Positions 1 to 8,790 of a stretch of DNA of 64,000 nt are shown here, in pieces. Source of the DNA: JAJPIG01 sp035504735 (GTDB lineage: Bacteria; Desulfobacterota; Binatia; Binatales; Binataceae); assembly GCA_035504735.1 (NCBI GenBank), contig DATJRJ010000129.1, positions 7,708 through 71,707 on the forward strand, in the 5' to 3' direction. The notes beneath the pieces are model-generated. The model was not told the origin of the DNA. It was given only the letters and a program-made list of their open reading frames with translations, and did not search any database. Positions within the stretch are counted from its first letter, which is position 1, and each line of letters begins with the position of its first letter. A program made the position numbers and the translations under genes.

Positions 1-511
1 GCATCAGGGTGACCCGTCCCGGAGCCTTGAGCGCCGCCAGCAGCTCCGAGATCGAATGGTTGAGCTTGGGATGCATCAGGGCCGGCGCCAGCTCGCTTAT
101 CGGCACCAGCACGAAACGCCGCTCCTGGAGCCGTGGATGCGGCACCTGCAGATGGCGTGAATCGATCACTTCGTTATCGAAGAACAACAGATCGAGATCG
201 ATAATCCGCGGCCGGTAGGGGCCGCGCGCCTTGGGTTTGCGGCCACGCACGCGCTTGCGCCCCATGAGGCGTTCGATCGCCTGCAGGCGGGTAAGCAGCG
301 CGGGCGCTTCGAGCTCGGTTTCGATCTCGATCACGCCGTTCAGAAAAGGACCGCTGCCGCGCTCCGAGTCGATAGGTTCAGTCTCGTAGATGGATGATTG
401 TCGGACGATTCGGGTTTCGGCCAGACCCTGCAGCCGCGCTATCGCCTCCCGGTAATTACCGGCTCTATCTCCCAGATTACTTCCAATCCCGATGAAAACC
501 CGATGGGGCAT
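1..511 (-). CDS. folK: 6-hydroxymethyl-7,8-dihydropterin pyrophosphokinase, 3' end cut by window
   Basis: Transfers pyrophosphate from ATP to 6-hydroxymethyl-dihydropterin in cytoplasmic folate synthesis. Reading the minus strand from the ATG at 511 gives MPHRVFIGIGSNLGDRAGNY at the N terminus, the family's GxGSNLGDR signature. Further in come the substrate-binding stretch YRPRIIDLDLLFFD and a VPHPRL segment. About 170 codons are visible; HPPK proteins are usually around 160-180 residues, so only a few residues should lie beyond base 1. The gene follows dapL by 9 bases on the same strand, so the two are probably cotranscribed. Seen: motifs and open frame. Inferred: activity. Confidence 0.93.
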   Translation of the reverse strand, partial: MPHRVFIGIGSNLGDRAGNYREAIARLQGLAETRIVRQSSIYETEPIDSERGSGPFLNGVIEIETELEAPALLTRLQAIERLMGRKRVRGRKPKARGPYRPRIIDLDLLFFDNEVIDSRHLQVPHPRLQERRFVLVPISELAPALMHPKLNHSISELLAALKAPGRVTLM

Positions 512-520
512 CCCCACCCG

Positions 521-1699
521 TCACAGTCGAAGTGCTGTTAGTCGACCAACCGCCTCTTTCAGCCGTTCGCTCCCCACCGTCATCGAGAAGCGAACGAACC
601 CCTCACCACCCTTGCCGAATCCCGAGCCCGGTGTAATCGCCACGCCGGCCTCCTGAAGCACACGTTCGGTGAATGAAACCGAGGTATAGCCCTGCGGGAC
701 CTGCGCCCACAGATAGAACGTCGCGCGCGGCACCTCGCACGGCAGGCCGAGCTTGCGCAGCAGCCCGACCATCATATCGCGACGCTCGCGGTAGATAGCG
801 CAGTACTCGCGGACCGCCGCATCGCCCGACTCCAGGGCGGTGATCGCCGCTTCCTGCACGGCCTGGAAGACGCCCGAATCCATGTTGGTCTTGACCAGGC
901 CCAGCGCCTTGATCAACTGGGCGTTGCCGACCGCGAAGCCGACGCGCCATCCGGTCATCGAGTAGGTTTTCGATAGCGAATGGAACTCGATTGCGCAGTC
1001 CATCCCGCCCGGGACTTCGAGCACGCTCGGTGCGCGATAACCGTCATAAGCGATTTCCGAATAAGCGACGTCGTGGGCGAGGATTATATTGTGCTTGAGG
1101 CAGTAGGCGACCGCGTCTTCGAAGAACGAGCGATCGACGGTGGCGGCGGTGGGGTTATTCGGGTAGTTGAGCCACATCAGCTTGGCGCGCCGCGCGATCT
1201 CGGGCGGAATCGCTGCGAAATCAGGCCGAAAGCCGTGCTCGCGCTGGAGCTTCATGTAGTAGGGCTCGCCGCCGTTGAAGACGCATCCCGAGAAATAGAC
1301 CGGATAACCCGGATCGGGAATCAGCACGATGTCGCCCGGATCGACTACTGCGGTCGAAAAATTTGCGATCCCTTCCTTGGAGCCGATCAGCGCGAAGACC
1401 TCGCGAATCGGGTCGAGCTTGACCCCGAAGCGGCGTTGATACCAGCCGCTCGCCGCCTGCCGGAAGCGCTCCAGCCCTTCGTAATCGGGATAGCGATGGT
1501 TGGGCGGATTCTCGGCCGCGCGCTGTAAACTTTCGATGATGAAGCGCGGCGTCGGCAGGTCGGGATCGCCGATGCCGAGGCTGATTACATCCACACCCTT
1601 CTGCTGAATCTCCCGCTTCAGCCGATCGAGCTCGGCGAACAGGTAGGGCGGCAGCAGGCTCAATCGCGCAGCAGGCTTGATTTGCACAGTGTGCGGCAA
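521..1699 (-). CDS. dapL: LL-diaminopimelate aminotransferase
   Basis: PLP enzyme of fold type I, 392 residues, predicted to convert tetrahydrodipicolinate directly to LL-diaminopimelate, bypassing the succinylase or acetylase branch of lysine and peptidoglycan synthesis. The N-terminal LGIGDPDLPTP segment, the central YPNNPTAA motif and the PLP-lysine segment SLSKTYSMTGWRVGF match the DapL group. The frame opens with TTG at 1699, with GGAG only two bases upstream. An in-frame GTG at 1687 gives MQIKPAARL and is about equally plausible. dapB lies 13 kb away on the same strand, which fits a DapL-type lysine pathway. A related class I aminotransferase cannot be fully excluded. Confidence 0.87.
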   Translation of the reverse strand: MPHTVQIKPAARLSLLPPYLFAELDRLKREIQQKGVDVISLGIGDPDLPTPRFIIESLQRAAENPPNHRYPDYEGLERFRQAASGWYQRRFGVKLDPIREVFALIGSKEGIANFSTAVVDPGDIVLIPDPGYPVYFSGCVFNGGEPYYMKLQREHGFRPDFAAIPPEIARRAKLMWLNYPNNPTAATVDRSFFEDAVAYCLKHNIILAHDVAYSEIAYDGYRAPSVLEVPGGMDCAIEFHSLSKTYSMTGWRVGFAVGNAQLIKALGLVKTNMDSGVFQAVQEAAITALESGDAAVREYCAIYRERRDMMVGLLRKLGLPCEVPRATFYLWAQVPQGYTSVSFTERVLQEAGVAITPGSGFGKGGEGFVRFSMTVGSERLKEAVGRLTALRL

Positions 1700-1724
1700 C
1701 GCTCCGGACGAAACTTAATTGACA

Positions 1725-1904
1725 CTAGTTAGCATAGCTCGGCGGCAGATTAAACGGGGTTTGAATTGATGTCCGCATAATCGCGAGATTCGCCCGCAAT
1801 CCGACCGGTCGCTCGGCCTGGCGCGCCGCACCGGCGATGATTTGCCCAGCATCGACGCCGGCCAGAGGCTTTCCGATTAGCTCGACAAATTTCGCGCGGT
1901 CCAT
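1725..1904 (-). CDS. Small hypothetical protein, 59 aa
   Basis: A minus-strand frame with ATG at 1904 and TAG at 1725-1727 encodes 59 residues starting MDRAKFVELIGKPLAGVDAG and ending in PPSYAN. It is preceded by AAGAGA about six bases from the ATG, a reasonable ribosome binding site. It ends 25 bases before the dapL start, so it could be the first gene of a dapL-folK unit. There is no signal peptide, membrane segment or cysteine. I recognise no family. The overall Ala/Gly/Arg-rich composition resembles real genes here, but its short length leaves chance possible. Confidence 0.42.
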   Translation of the reverse strand: MDRAKFVELIGKPLAGVDAGQIIAGAARQAERPVGLRANLAIMRTSIQTPFNLPPSYAN

Positions 1905-2132
1905 TATTTTCTCTTGCCCAACGGCTAGCGCAATGTTAGTTGTTTTTGCGTTTTACGATTTGAAGGCAGTGGGGGTAGGACTTTTCCGACGGCGAATTAC
2001 CGCTCTGCCGAAAGATTGTGTGGATGGCGTAGTCGTTTGAAGCTCCCGTTCTGCGCCGTCGGGAATGAGAGTGGGGGAACTGCGTGCGATTGCTAACCGG
2101 AGTTCGCTTGTAAACCGGATCTGAATGACACG
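1905..2132. other. Divergent intergenic region upstream of the respiratory operon
   Basis: This gap separates the minus-strand small ORF/dapL/folK group from the plus-strand actA operon and should hold the promoters of both. It is less GC-rich than its surroundings near 1930-1990. No convincing sigma-70 hexamer pair was found by eye. An AACCGGA heptamer recurs just before and at the start of actA. Confidence 0.5.
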
Positions 2133-2142
2133 ATGAACCGGA
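2095..2142 (+). promoter_or_regulatory. AACCGGA heptamer repeated three times at the actA start
   Basis: AACCGGA occurs at 2095-2101, 2113-2119 and 2136-2142, with the third copy inside the first codons of actA. Start-to-start spacings are 18 and 23 bases. Such iteration next to a long respiratory operon could be a regulator site, but in GC-rich DNA it may be coincidence. Confidence 0.2.
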
Positions 2143-2645
2143 TATTGATTCCTCTCGCCCTGGCTACATTCGTAGGCGGTCTGATGGTGCTCGCCTTTTC
2201 GCAGCGACCATGGGCTCCGCGCGAGGACGTCCAGCAGCCGATCCCCTTTAGCCATCGGATCCATGCCGGCGTGAACCAGATTCCCTGCCAGTACTGCCAT
2301 GAGTACGCGCGCCGCTCGGAGACCTCGGGCGTGCCGCCGGTGCAGCGCTGTGTGGGATGCCACGGCGACGCCTTGTTCGGCGGGTTGAAGCCGGTGACGC
2401 GGCCATGGACCGATCACACGCAGCCGCCCTTCGAAATTCGTTGGAACCGGGTCTATACGTTGCCCGACTTCGTGCGCTTCACCCATCAACCGCATATCTG
2501 GGCGGGCGTTGCGTGCCAGGACTGTCACGGTCCGGTCCAGGACATGGACCGCATCGAGCCGGTGCACGAAATCAACATGGGCTTCTGCCTCAGTTGTCAT
2601 GAAAAACGTGGCGCCACTCAGGACTGCTTTATCTGCCACCATTAA
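2133..2645 (+). CDS. actA: Alternative complex III pentaheme cytochrome c subunit ActA
   Basis: Membrane-anchored periplasmic cytochrome, 170 residues, the first subunit of alternative complex III, which oxidises quinol and passes electrons to cytochrome c or directly to an oxidase. Residues about 4-22 form a hydrophobic anchor. Five CxxCH heme motifs are visible: CQYCH, CVGCH, CQDCH, CLSCH and CFICH, with extra His (SHRIH, THQPH, VHEIN) as distal ligands, as in class III or c7-like multihemes. Five hemes is the usual ActA count. actB follows after 12 bases. No strong Shine-Dalgarno is seen before the ATG. Confidence 0.94.
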   Translation: MNRILIPLALATFVGGLMVLAFSQRPWAPREDVQQPIPFSHRIHAGVNQIPCQYCHEYARRSETSGVPPVQRCVGCHGDALFGGLKPVTRPWTDHTQPPFEIRWNRVYTLPDFVRFTHQPHIWAGVACQDCHGPVQDMDRIEPVHEINMGFCLSCHEKRGATQDCFICHH

Positions 2646-2657
2646 GCGAGGGGTCTG

Positions 2658-5582
2658 ATGTCAGAAGGGTTGAGCAGACGGTCGTTTCTCAAAATCGCCA
2701 GTGCGGCGGGCGCGGCCGCGGCGATTCCCGGATGCGAACCGGCCGGGCGGGAGCTTATTCCCTACGTCGTGCCTGACGAAAATGTGATCCCCGGCGTCCC
2801 CTCATTCTATGCGACGACCTGTACCGAATGCGGGGCTGGATGCGGAGTGGTGGCGCGGGTGCGCGAGGGGCGGGTAGTCAAGCTCGAGGGTAATCCCAAG
2901 GACCCCATCAGCCAGGGCACGCTCTGCGCCCGCGGCCAGGCCGCACTGCAAGGTCTCTACAATCCCGACCGACTGGCACATCCGTTCGTGCGCGGCGATG
3001 ACGGCCGGCTGCGCAGGGTCTCGTGGGATATAGCTACGCGCGCGCTGCTCGGCCATCTGACGACAGCCGCTAAGGCGGGCAAGGATCGGGTTGCCTACCT
3101 GGGGAATCCGCAGGGTCCGACGCTCGACAAGATCGCAGGTGTGTGGCTCACAGCCTGGAACTCGAGCAAGGCGGTTTTTTACGAGCCGCTGGCGAATCCG
3201 GTCGCGCAACAGGCGGCGCAGGATTGTTTCGGACGCAGCGATCGGCCGGTTTACCATCTCGATCAGGCCGAGGCGCTGATTTCATTCGGCGCGGATTTTA
3301 TCGATACCTGGGACTCGCCGGTCGAGTTGATGCGTCAGTATGCGGCATTCCGTGCGCCGCGGGATCGGCGCGGCAAGGTCAGCATCGGGCGCGCCGCCTA
3401 TGTCGGCCCGCGGATGAATCTGACCGCTGCCAAGAGCGACGAATGGATCGCGGTCAAGCCCGGCCATGAAGCTGCCATCGCGATGAGCGTGCTGTATGTG
3501 CTCGTGCGCCAGGGGTGGATCTCGCCCAACTCGGGTTTCGACATTGCAACCCTGAAGAGCTTCGCCGAAGGCTACGATCCCGACTCGGTGAGCCAGCAGA
3601 CCGGTATCCCCGCCGAGACCATCACGCGGCTGGGACAGATGTTCGGGCAGGCCGAGGGTGCGGTCGCGCTGGCCGGCAGCCAGGATAAGGAAACCCACGT
3701 CGCAGCCTTTGTATTGAACGCCGTGACCGGCAATCTGGGCAAGACGGTCGCCTTCCTCGATGGCGCGCCGACCTCGCCGGTGAGTTCCCAGGCCGAACTC
3801 GACGGCCTCATCACGGCGATGAATCAGAAGGATATCGAGGTACTGGTAATCGGTGCCGGAGCGAACCCGGTTTACGCGATGTCGCCGGCGGCCAAGTTCA
3901 ACGACGCGCTGCGCCAGGTGCCGTTCGTCGTCTGGTGCGGGCTGGTGCCTGACGAGACCGCCGAAAAGGCCCATCTGTTGCTCCCGATTCATCATCCGCT
4001 CGAGAGCTGGCGCGACATCGCGCCGCAGGCGGGCATCAAGGGACTCGGACAGCCGGTGATGCAGCCGGTGTTTGAGAGCCGCGACCTCGGCGGCGTGATG
4101 TTGGAGTCGGCCCGCGCGTCGGGCGCCGACAGCAAGACGGTGCCGTGGCAAACCAGCGCGGATGCCGTCAAGGCCAGCTTCCAGGACCTTCAGACGCAAC
4201 TTGGCGACAAGAGCAAGCCCGAGGACTTCTTCGCCCAGGCGCTGCGCGATGGCGGCGTCTTTGTCGAGGCCAAGGTCACCGAAGTCAAGCTCAATCCGGC
4301 GGTCTTCCAGAACAAGCCCAAGCCGCCGGGCGCGGGGGCCGATCTGGTGCTGGCCGCTTACCCGCATATTTTTCTCTACGATGGGCGCGGGGCAAATAAG
4401 CCCTGGCTGCAGGAAATTCCGGAGCCGGTCGATCAAATCGTCTGGGATAGCTGGGTCGAGATTCATCCCGAAACGGCCAAGGGGCTCGGGATCGTGGGTG
4501 ACGAAGTCGTCGAGCTGACGACCGACCAGGGCACCATCGCAGCCCCGGCGCTGATCTCGGAGCATGTCCGGCCGGGAGTGATCGCGATGCCGCTGGGGCA
4601 GGGCCATAGCGCCTACGGCCGCTATGCGAAAGGGCGCGGCGTCAATGCCTTTACGATCCTGGCGCCCGGCGCACTAAGTGCCGCGGTCAAGGCCCGCGGG
4701 ACCGGCCGCAAGGACCCGGTGGTGTCGCCGCTCTTCTCGGACAATATGATGGGCCGCAAAATCGTCGAGGCGATGAGCATCGAGGAACTGGCTAGCGGCG
4801 TCGCCCCCAAGGAGGAAAAGGAGCCCGTTCCTTACGAGATGTACGGGGCGTTCCAGTACCCGGTCCATCAATGGGGTATGACGATCGACACCAATGCCTG
4901 TGTCGGGTGCAGCGCCTGCGTCGCGGCCTGCTACGCCGAGAACAACCTGGAACTGGTCGGCAAGGAGGGGGTCGCCCACGGCCGCATCATGTCCTGGATG
5001 CGGATCGAGCGCTACGTGCCGCCCAAGGAAGAGGCCGACAAGGCGCCGCTCTTGTACATCACGCCGATGCTTTGCCAGCAGTGCCATCACGCGCCGTGCG
5101 AGCCGGTCTGCCCGGTGTTCGCCGCCTACCATACGCAGGAAGGAATCAACGGCCAGAACTACAACCGCTGTATCGGCACGCGCTATTGCGAGAACAACTG
5201 TCCCTACAAGGTACGGCGCTTCAACTGGTACAAGGCCGAATGGCCGCCGCCGCTCCATCTGCAGCTCAACCCTGACGTGACGGTGCGGGGCGCAGGGGTA
5301 ATGGAGAAGTGCACCTTCTGCATCCAGCGGATCGTGTACGCCGAGATCAACGCCATGACCAGCGAGCGGCCGGTGCGCGATGGTGAGATCCTTCCGGCCT
5401 GTGCCCAGACTTGTCCGACCCACGCCATTAGCTTCGGCGATATGAATGACAAGCAAGGCGAGATGATGCGGCGGCGCAAGGATAATGAACACCGCACCTA
5501 TCGGGTCCTGAATGCCGAGTTCAACACGCTGCCGGCGATCACCTATCTGCGCGAAATCTACCACGAGAAAGGGAGAGCTTAA
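2658..5582 (+). CDS. actB: Alternative complex III iron-sulfur subunit ActB (molybdopterin-oxidoreductase-like and ferredoxin fusion)
   Basis: 974-residue periplasmic subunit. The N terminus carries a twin-arginine signal (SRRSFLKIASAAGA), ending in IPGC, which may be a lipidation site. Residues about 50-700 resemble a molybdopterin oxidoreductase. Residues about 740-960 form a multi-cluster ferredoxin with CVGCSACVAAC, CQQCHHAPCEPVCP, CIGTRYCENNCP, CTFC and CAQTCP. In the family the large domain lacks molybdenum and electrons run through the C-terminal clusters. Here the N-terminal quartet C55, C58, C62, C90 is also kept. GAGGGG precedes the ATG. The stop abuts the actC start exactly. Confidence 0.95.
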   Translation: MSEGLSRRSFLKIASAAGAAAAIPGCEPAGRELIPYVVPDENVIPGVPSFYATTCTECGAGCGVVARVREGRVVKLEGNPKDPISQGTLCARGQAALQGLYNPDRLAHPFVRGDDGRLRRVSWDIATRALLGHLTTAAKAGKDRVAYLGNPQGPTLDKIAGVWLTAWNSSKAVFYEPLANPVAQQAAQDCFGRSDRPVYHLDQAEALISFGADFIDTWDSPVELMRQYAAFRAPRDRRGKVSIGRAAYVGPRMNLTAAKSDEWIAVKPGHEAAIAMSVLYVLVRQGWISPNSGFDIATLKSFAEGYDPDSVSQQTGIPAETITRLGQMFGQAEGAVALAGSQDKETHVAAFVLNAVTGNLGKTVAFLDGAPTSPVSSQAELDGLITAMNQKDIEVLVIGAGANPVYAMSPAAKFNDALRQVPFVVWCGLVPDETAEKAHLLLPIHHPLESWRDIAPQAGIKGLGQPVMQPVFESRDLGGVMLESARASGADSKTVPWQTSADAVKASFQDLQTQLGDKSKPEDFFAQALRDGGVFVEAKVTEVKLNPAVFQNKPKPPGAGADLVLAAYPHIFLYDGRGANKPWLQEIPEPVDQIVWDSWVEIHPETAKGLGIVGDEVVELTTDQGTIAAPALISEHVRPGVIAMPLGQGHSAYGRYAKGRGVNAFTILAPGALSAAVKARGTGRKDPVVSPLFSDNMMGRKIVEAMSIEELASGVAPKEEKEPVPYEMYGAFQYPVHQWGMTIDTNACVGCSACVAACYAENNLELVGKEGVAHGRIMSWMRIERYVPPKEEADKAPLLYITPMLCQQCHHAPCEPVCPVFAAYHTQEGINGQNYNRCIGTRYCENNCPYKVRRFNWYKAEWPPPLHLQLNPDVTVRGAGVMEKCTFCIQRIVYAEINAMTSERPVRDGEILPACAQTCPTHAISFGDMNDKQGEMMRRRKDNEHRTYRVLNAEFNTLPAITYLREIYHEKGRA

Positions 5583-6941
5583 GTGGCAGCCGCGGCACCT
5601 ACCGCCATAGCCCCGACCTATACCGATATCGATCGTCAGGTGCGCAGCGTGCTGGCGCCCGGCGGACTCCAGTATTGGGCATGGATCTGCTTCTGCGCGT
5701 TTTTCGTCTGTATCGGAGCCTCGCTCTGGGCCAACCAGATTTACCGCGGCCTGGGCGTTAGCGGCCTGAAGCAGCCCACGATGTGGGCCGTGTATATCAC
5801 CAACTTCGTTTTCTGGGTCGGAATTGCGCACTCCGGCACGCTCATCTCCGCGATCCTCTTCCTGTTCCGCACCCGCTGGCGCACCGCGGTTTACCGGTTG
5901 GCGGAAACGATGACGGTGTTCGCGGTGCTGACCGCCGGGCTGTTCCCGGTCATCCATCTCGGCCGCCCCTGGTTCTTCTACTGGCTGTTGCCCTATCCGA
6001 ATGAACGCTCGTTGCAGCCCGATTTTCGCTCGCCGCTGGTGTGGGACGCTTTTGCGGTCTCGACCTACCTGACCATCAGCACCCTGTTCCTGTTCATGGG
6101 ACTGATTCCCGACGTCGCCAACGCGCGCGACGCGGCCAAGGGCTGGCGCAAGACCTTCTACTCGATCGTATCGATGGGATGGCAGGGAACCGACCGCCAA
6201 TGGCGCCATTTCTCGATGGCCTATCTGCTGCTGGCCGGCTTCGCCACGCCGCTGGTGATCTCGGTGCACAGCGTGGTGTCCTGGGACTTCGCGATGGCGC
6301 AGTTGCCGGGCTGGCACAGCACGATCTTCGCCCCCTATTTTGTCGCCGGTGCGATTTTCTCGGGGGTCGCGATGGTGCTGACGCTGCTTATCCCGATCCG
6401 CAAGATCATGGGGCTCGAGGATCTCATCACGCCCTGGCATCTCGACAATCTGGCCAAGGTCATCCTGTTGACCTCGCTGGTCATCACGTACTCTTACACC
6501 TGCGAATCCTTCATGGTCTGGTACACCCATGATCCGTTCGAGGTCGTGACCTTCAATCAGCGCTACTTCGGGCCGCAAGGCTATCTTTTCTGGGTGATGG
6601 TGCTGTGCAACTGCCTGATCCCGTTGCTGCTGTTCTCGCCGCGGGTCCGGATCAATCCGGTCTGGCTATTCATCATCTCGCTGTTCGTCAACGTCGGGAT
6701 GTGGACCGAGCGGTTCGTGATTATCGCCGGCTCGCTGGCGACCAATACCGAGCCGTCGCAGTGGCACTTCTTCACGCCCTCTATCACTGAGATTTTCATA
6801 ACGGTGGGAAGCTTCGCCTGGTTCCTGATGCTGTTCTCGCTGTTTGCACGCTTCCTGCCGATCATCTCGATGACCGAGTTGAAGGAAGGCATCCGCTACC
6901 TGCGCGAAGCGCTGCGCGACAACTACCGGAGGGCGGCATGA
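5583..6941 (+). CDS. actC: Alternative complex III NrfD-like quinol-binding subunit ActC
   Basis: Polytopic membrane protein of 452 residues in the NrfD/PsrC family, with about ten hydrophobic helices (for example YWAWICFCAFFVCIGASLWA and VILLTSLVITYSY). It carries the quinol site and possibly a proton path of alternative complex III. Start is GTG at 5583, immediately after the actB TAA, so translation is probably coupled. Its stop overlaps the actD ATG by four bases (ATGA). It is about as long as other ActC proteins. Confidence 0.94.
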   Translation: MAAAAPTAIAPTYTDIDRQVRSVLAPGGLQYWAWICFCAFFVCIGASLWANQIYRGLGVSGLKQPTMWAVYITNFVFWVGIAHSGTLISAILFLFRTRWRTAVYRLAETMTVFAVLTAGLFPVIHLGRPWFFYWLLPYPNERSLQPDFRSPLVWDAFAVSTYLTISTLFLFMGLIPDVANARDAAKGWRKTFYSIVSMGWQGTDRQWRHFSMAYLLLAGFATPLVISVHSVVSWDFAMAQLPGWHSTIFAPYFVAGAIFSGVAMVLTLLIPIRKIMGLEDLITPWHLDNLAKVILLTSLVITYSYTCESFMVWYTHDPFEVVTFNQRYFGPQGYLFWVMVLCNCLIPLLLFSPRVRINPVWLFIISLFVNVGMWTERFVIIAGSLATNTEPSQWHFFTPSITEIFITVGSFAWFLMLFSLFARFLPIISMTELKEGIRYLREALRDNYRRAA

Positions 6942-7480
6942 GCGAGGTACGGGTGGTCGCCTCGTTTACCGACGAGGAGCAGTGCGTGCATGCGCTCGAG
7001 CGTCTGCTCGCGGACGGCGTCCGCCCGCGGGTCTTCTCGCCGATTCCGAGCGAAAAGATTAACCACGCTCTATACGTGAAGCGCAGTCACGTGCGGGGCT
7101 GGGTGCTGACCGGCGGTATCTTCGGCGCTCTCTCCGGTTTTGCAATCACGCTCGGGACTTCCTATGAATGGGGCCTTAACGCTGGCGGCAAGCCGATCGC
7201 CTCGATACCGCCATACCTGATTATCGTCTTCGAGCTCATGATCCTGTGCGGCGGTATCGCCGGTGTGCTTGGCTTCTTCTCCAACGCGCGAGTGCCGGCG
7301 CTGGACCCGATCGAGGGCTATAGCAATCATTTCAGCGGCGATCGGTTCGGGATCATGGTGATTTGCGATGAGGCTGAGGGCGGCAAAATGGAGACCCTGC
7401 TCAAGGAGAGCGGCGCCGCCGAGGTTACCAGCGAGACGCTTTACTCTGCGGAGCTATCGCCAGGGCATGCGGCCCATTAG
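6938..7480 (+). CDS. actD: Alternative complex III subunit ActD (DUF3341)
   Basis: 180-residue membrane protein of the DUF3341 family. A soluble N-terminal part of about 50 residues (SEVRVVASFTDEEQCVHALE) is followed by two membrane helices near residues 55-75 and 90-120 and a soluble C-terminal half. Known ActD subunits have this two-helix layout and pack beside ActC/ActF. The ATG overlaps the actC stop by four bases. The 95 bases after it are the largest gap in the act genes, and in actABCDEF operons actE would be expected here; none fits. Confidence 0.92.
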   Translation: MSEVRVVASFTDEEQCVHALERLLADGVRPRVFSPIPSEKINHALYVKRSHVRGWVLTGGIFGALSGFAITLGTSYEWGLNAGGKPIASIPPYLIIVFELMILCGGIAGVLGFFSNARVPALDPIEGYSNHFSGDRFGIMVICDEAEGGKMETLLKESGAAEVTSETLYSAELSPGHAAH

Positions 7481-7575
7481 GGCCGGCCGCCGGGGTTTCG
7501 ACGCCCTGACCGGTGATAGACCGATGATCGAAAATGACGACTGAGATGACTCAGACGAGATAAGGCCGGGCAAAA

Positions 7576-8790
7576 ATGAGTTCCAACTCAGAATCTACAT
7601 CGCGGGCCACCGCGCCGCAGGCGCACGAACCGATTCAGCTCTCGCTCGGCTTCTGGACGGTGCTGGCGGCCGTGCTGGTGGTGATCGGACTGGCGGGATT
7701 TTTCCTGGCGCTATGGATGGGCCTGGCCGCACGGGCCTGGCAGGCCTACCTGGTAAATCTGCTGTTCTGGACCAGTATCGCGCAGGGCGGGGTGATAGTC
7801 TCCACCGCCTTCTACCTGAGTCAGGGCCGCTGGGCGGGACCGGCGCAGTACCGGCTCGCGGAGATGTTCGTCGGCTTCATTCCGCTGGGCTTCCTGCTGT
7901 TCTGGGGGATGTGGGCGGGACGCGCCGCGATCTTTCCCTGGGTGCTGCATCCGGTGGCACTGAAGGCGTCATGGCTGAATGCGCCGTTTCTATTTGCCCG
8001 CGATGGGGCTGGACTGTTGCTCCTGACGCTGCTCAGCCTGTGGTTTGTGTCGGCTTCGCGACGCGAGGTGGTGCGGGAGTGGGCCAGGACGCCCCATAAT
8101 ATCGAGCTGCCGCCCAATATCATGCGGCGGCTATCGCCGGCCGTCGCCCTATGCTTTGCGTTCGTCTACTCGCTGTTGGCTTTCGACCTGATCATGTCGC
8201 TCTCTCCCCGATGGCATAGCACGCTGTTCGGCGCCTGGTTCTTCGCCACCGCGTTCTGGAGCGGGATCGTGGCGATGGCGCTGACCGCGATAATCCTGCA
8301 GGCCGTGTTCGGCGACCGCATCGTGTTTTTCAACCGGCGCGTGCAGCATGACCTCGGCAAGATGGTATTCGCCTTCTCGATCTTCTGGGTATACCTGCTT
8401 TTCTCCCAATACCTGGTGATCTGGTATGGCGATCTGCCGGCGGAAACCTTCTTCATCGTGCGGCGCTCGATAATGCCATGGGTGCCGTTCTCAATCGCGA
8501 TGATCACGCTGGTTTGGGGGCTGCCGTTTTTCGTCCTGCTGGGCGTCCGGCCCAAGCGCACGCCGAAGATCCTCGGCACCATCGCGCTGCTCGGACTGGT
8601 CGGAATCTACCTCGAAGACTATGTGTTAACCATCCCATCGCTTTCGCCCACCGTGGTGCCTTATGGATGGGTCGAAGCGGTGGTGACGATCGGGTTCCTC
8701 GGCGCCTTCGCACTCTGCGCCTTTCCGGGGCTGCGGCGCGTTATAGAGGCGGGTTCAGGGCCGTTTGCCCCCACTGGAGAGCTGGAATGA
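7576..8790 (+). CDS. actF: Alternative complex III second NrfD-like subunit ActF
   Basis: 404-residue polytopic protein related to ActC but shorter and more divergent, the usual ActF relation. Hydrophobic helices start near residue 28 (FWTVLAAVLVVIGLAGFFLA) and continue to residue about 385. In characterised complexes ActF is the second membrane subunit and is thought to contribute to proton transfer. It overlaps coxB by four bases (ATGA at 8787-8790), tying the quinol-oxidising complex to the oxidase genes and supporting a physical ActF-oxidase supercomplex. Confidence 0.92.
   Translation: MSSNSESTSRATAPQAHEPIQLSLGFWTVLAAVLVVIGLAGFFLALWMGLAARAWQAYLVNLLFWTSIAQGGVIVSTAFYLSQGRWAGPAQYRLAEMFVGFIPLGFLLFWGMWAGRAAIFPWVLHPVALKASWLNAPFLFARDGAGLLLLTLLSLWFVSASRREVVREWARTPHNIELPPNIMRRLSPAVALCFAFVYSLLAFDLIMSLSPRWHSTLFGAWFFATAFWSGIVAMALTAIILQAVFGDRIVFFNRRVQHDLGKMVFAFSIFWVYLLFSQYLVIWYGDLPAETFFIVRRSIMPWVPFSIAMITLVWGLPFFVLLGVRPKRTPKILGTIALLGLVGIYLEDYVLTIPSLSPTVVPYGWVEAVVTIGFLGAFALCAFPGLRRVIEAGSGPFAPTGELE

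Noticed and set aside
1837..2040. Plus-strand 67-codon frame upstream of actA
   Set aside because: It overlaps the better-supported minus-strand small ORF, has no ribosome site and ends 93 bases before actA; likely leader DNA.
3282..4607. Minus-strand open frame of 441 codons inside actB
   Set aside because: A shadow of the actB coding frame, with no ribosome site and no domain motif.
4674..6578. Long minus-strand open frame of 634 codons across actB/actC
   Set aside because: It lies antisense to two genes with clear family motifs. Its composition is rich in Arg, Gly, His and Asp, as expected for the reverse frame of GC-rich coding DNA, and it has no recognisable domain.
8478..8786. Upstream in-frame extension of coxB
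   Set aside because: It lies inside actF. The lipoprotein signal and the ATGA overlap fix the coxB start at 8787.
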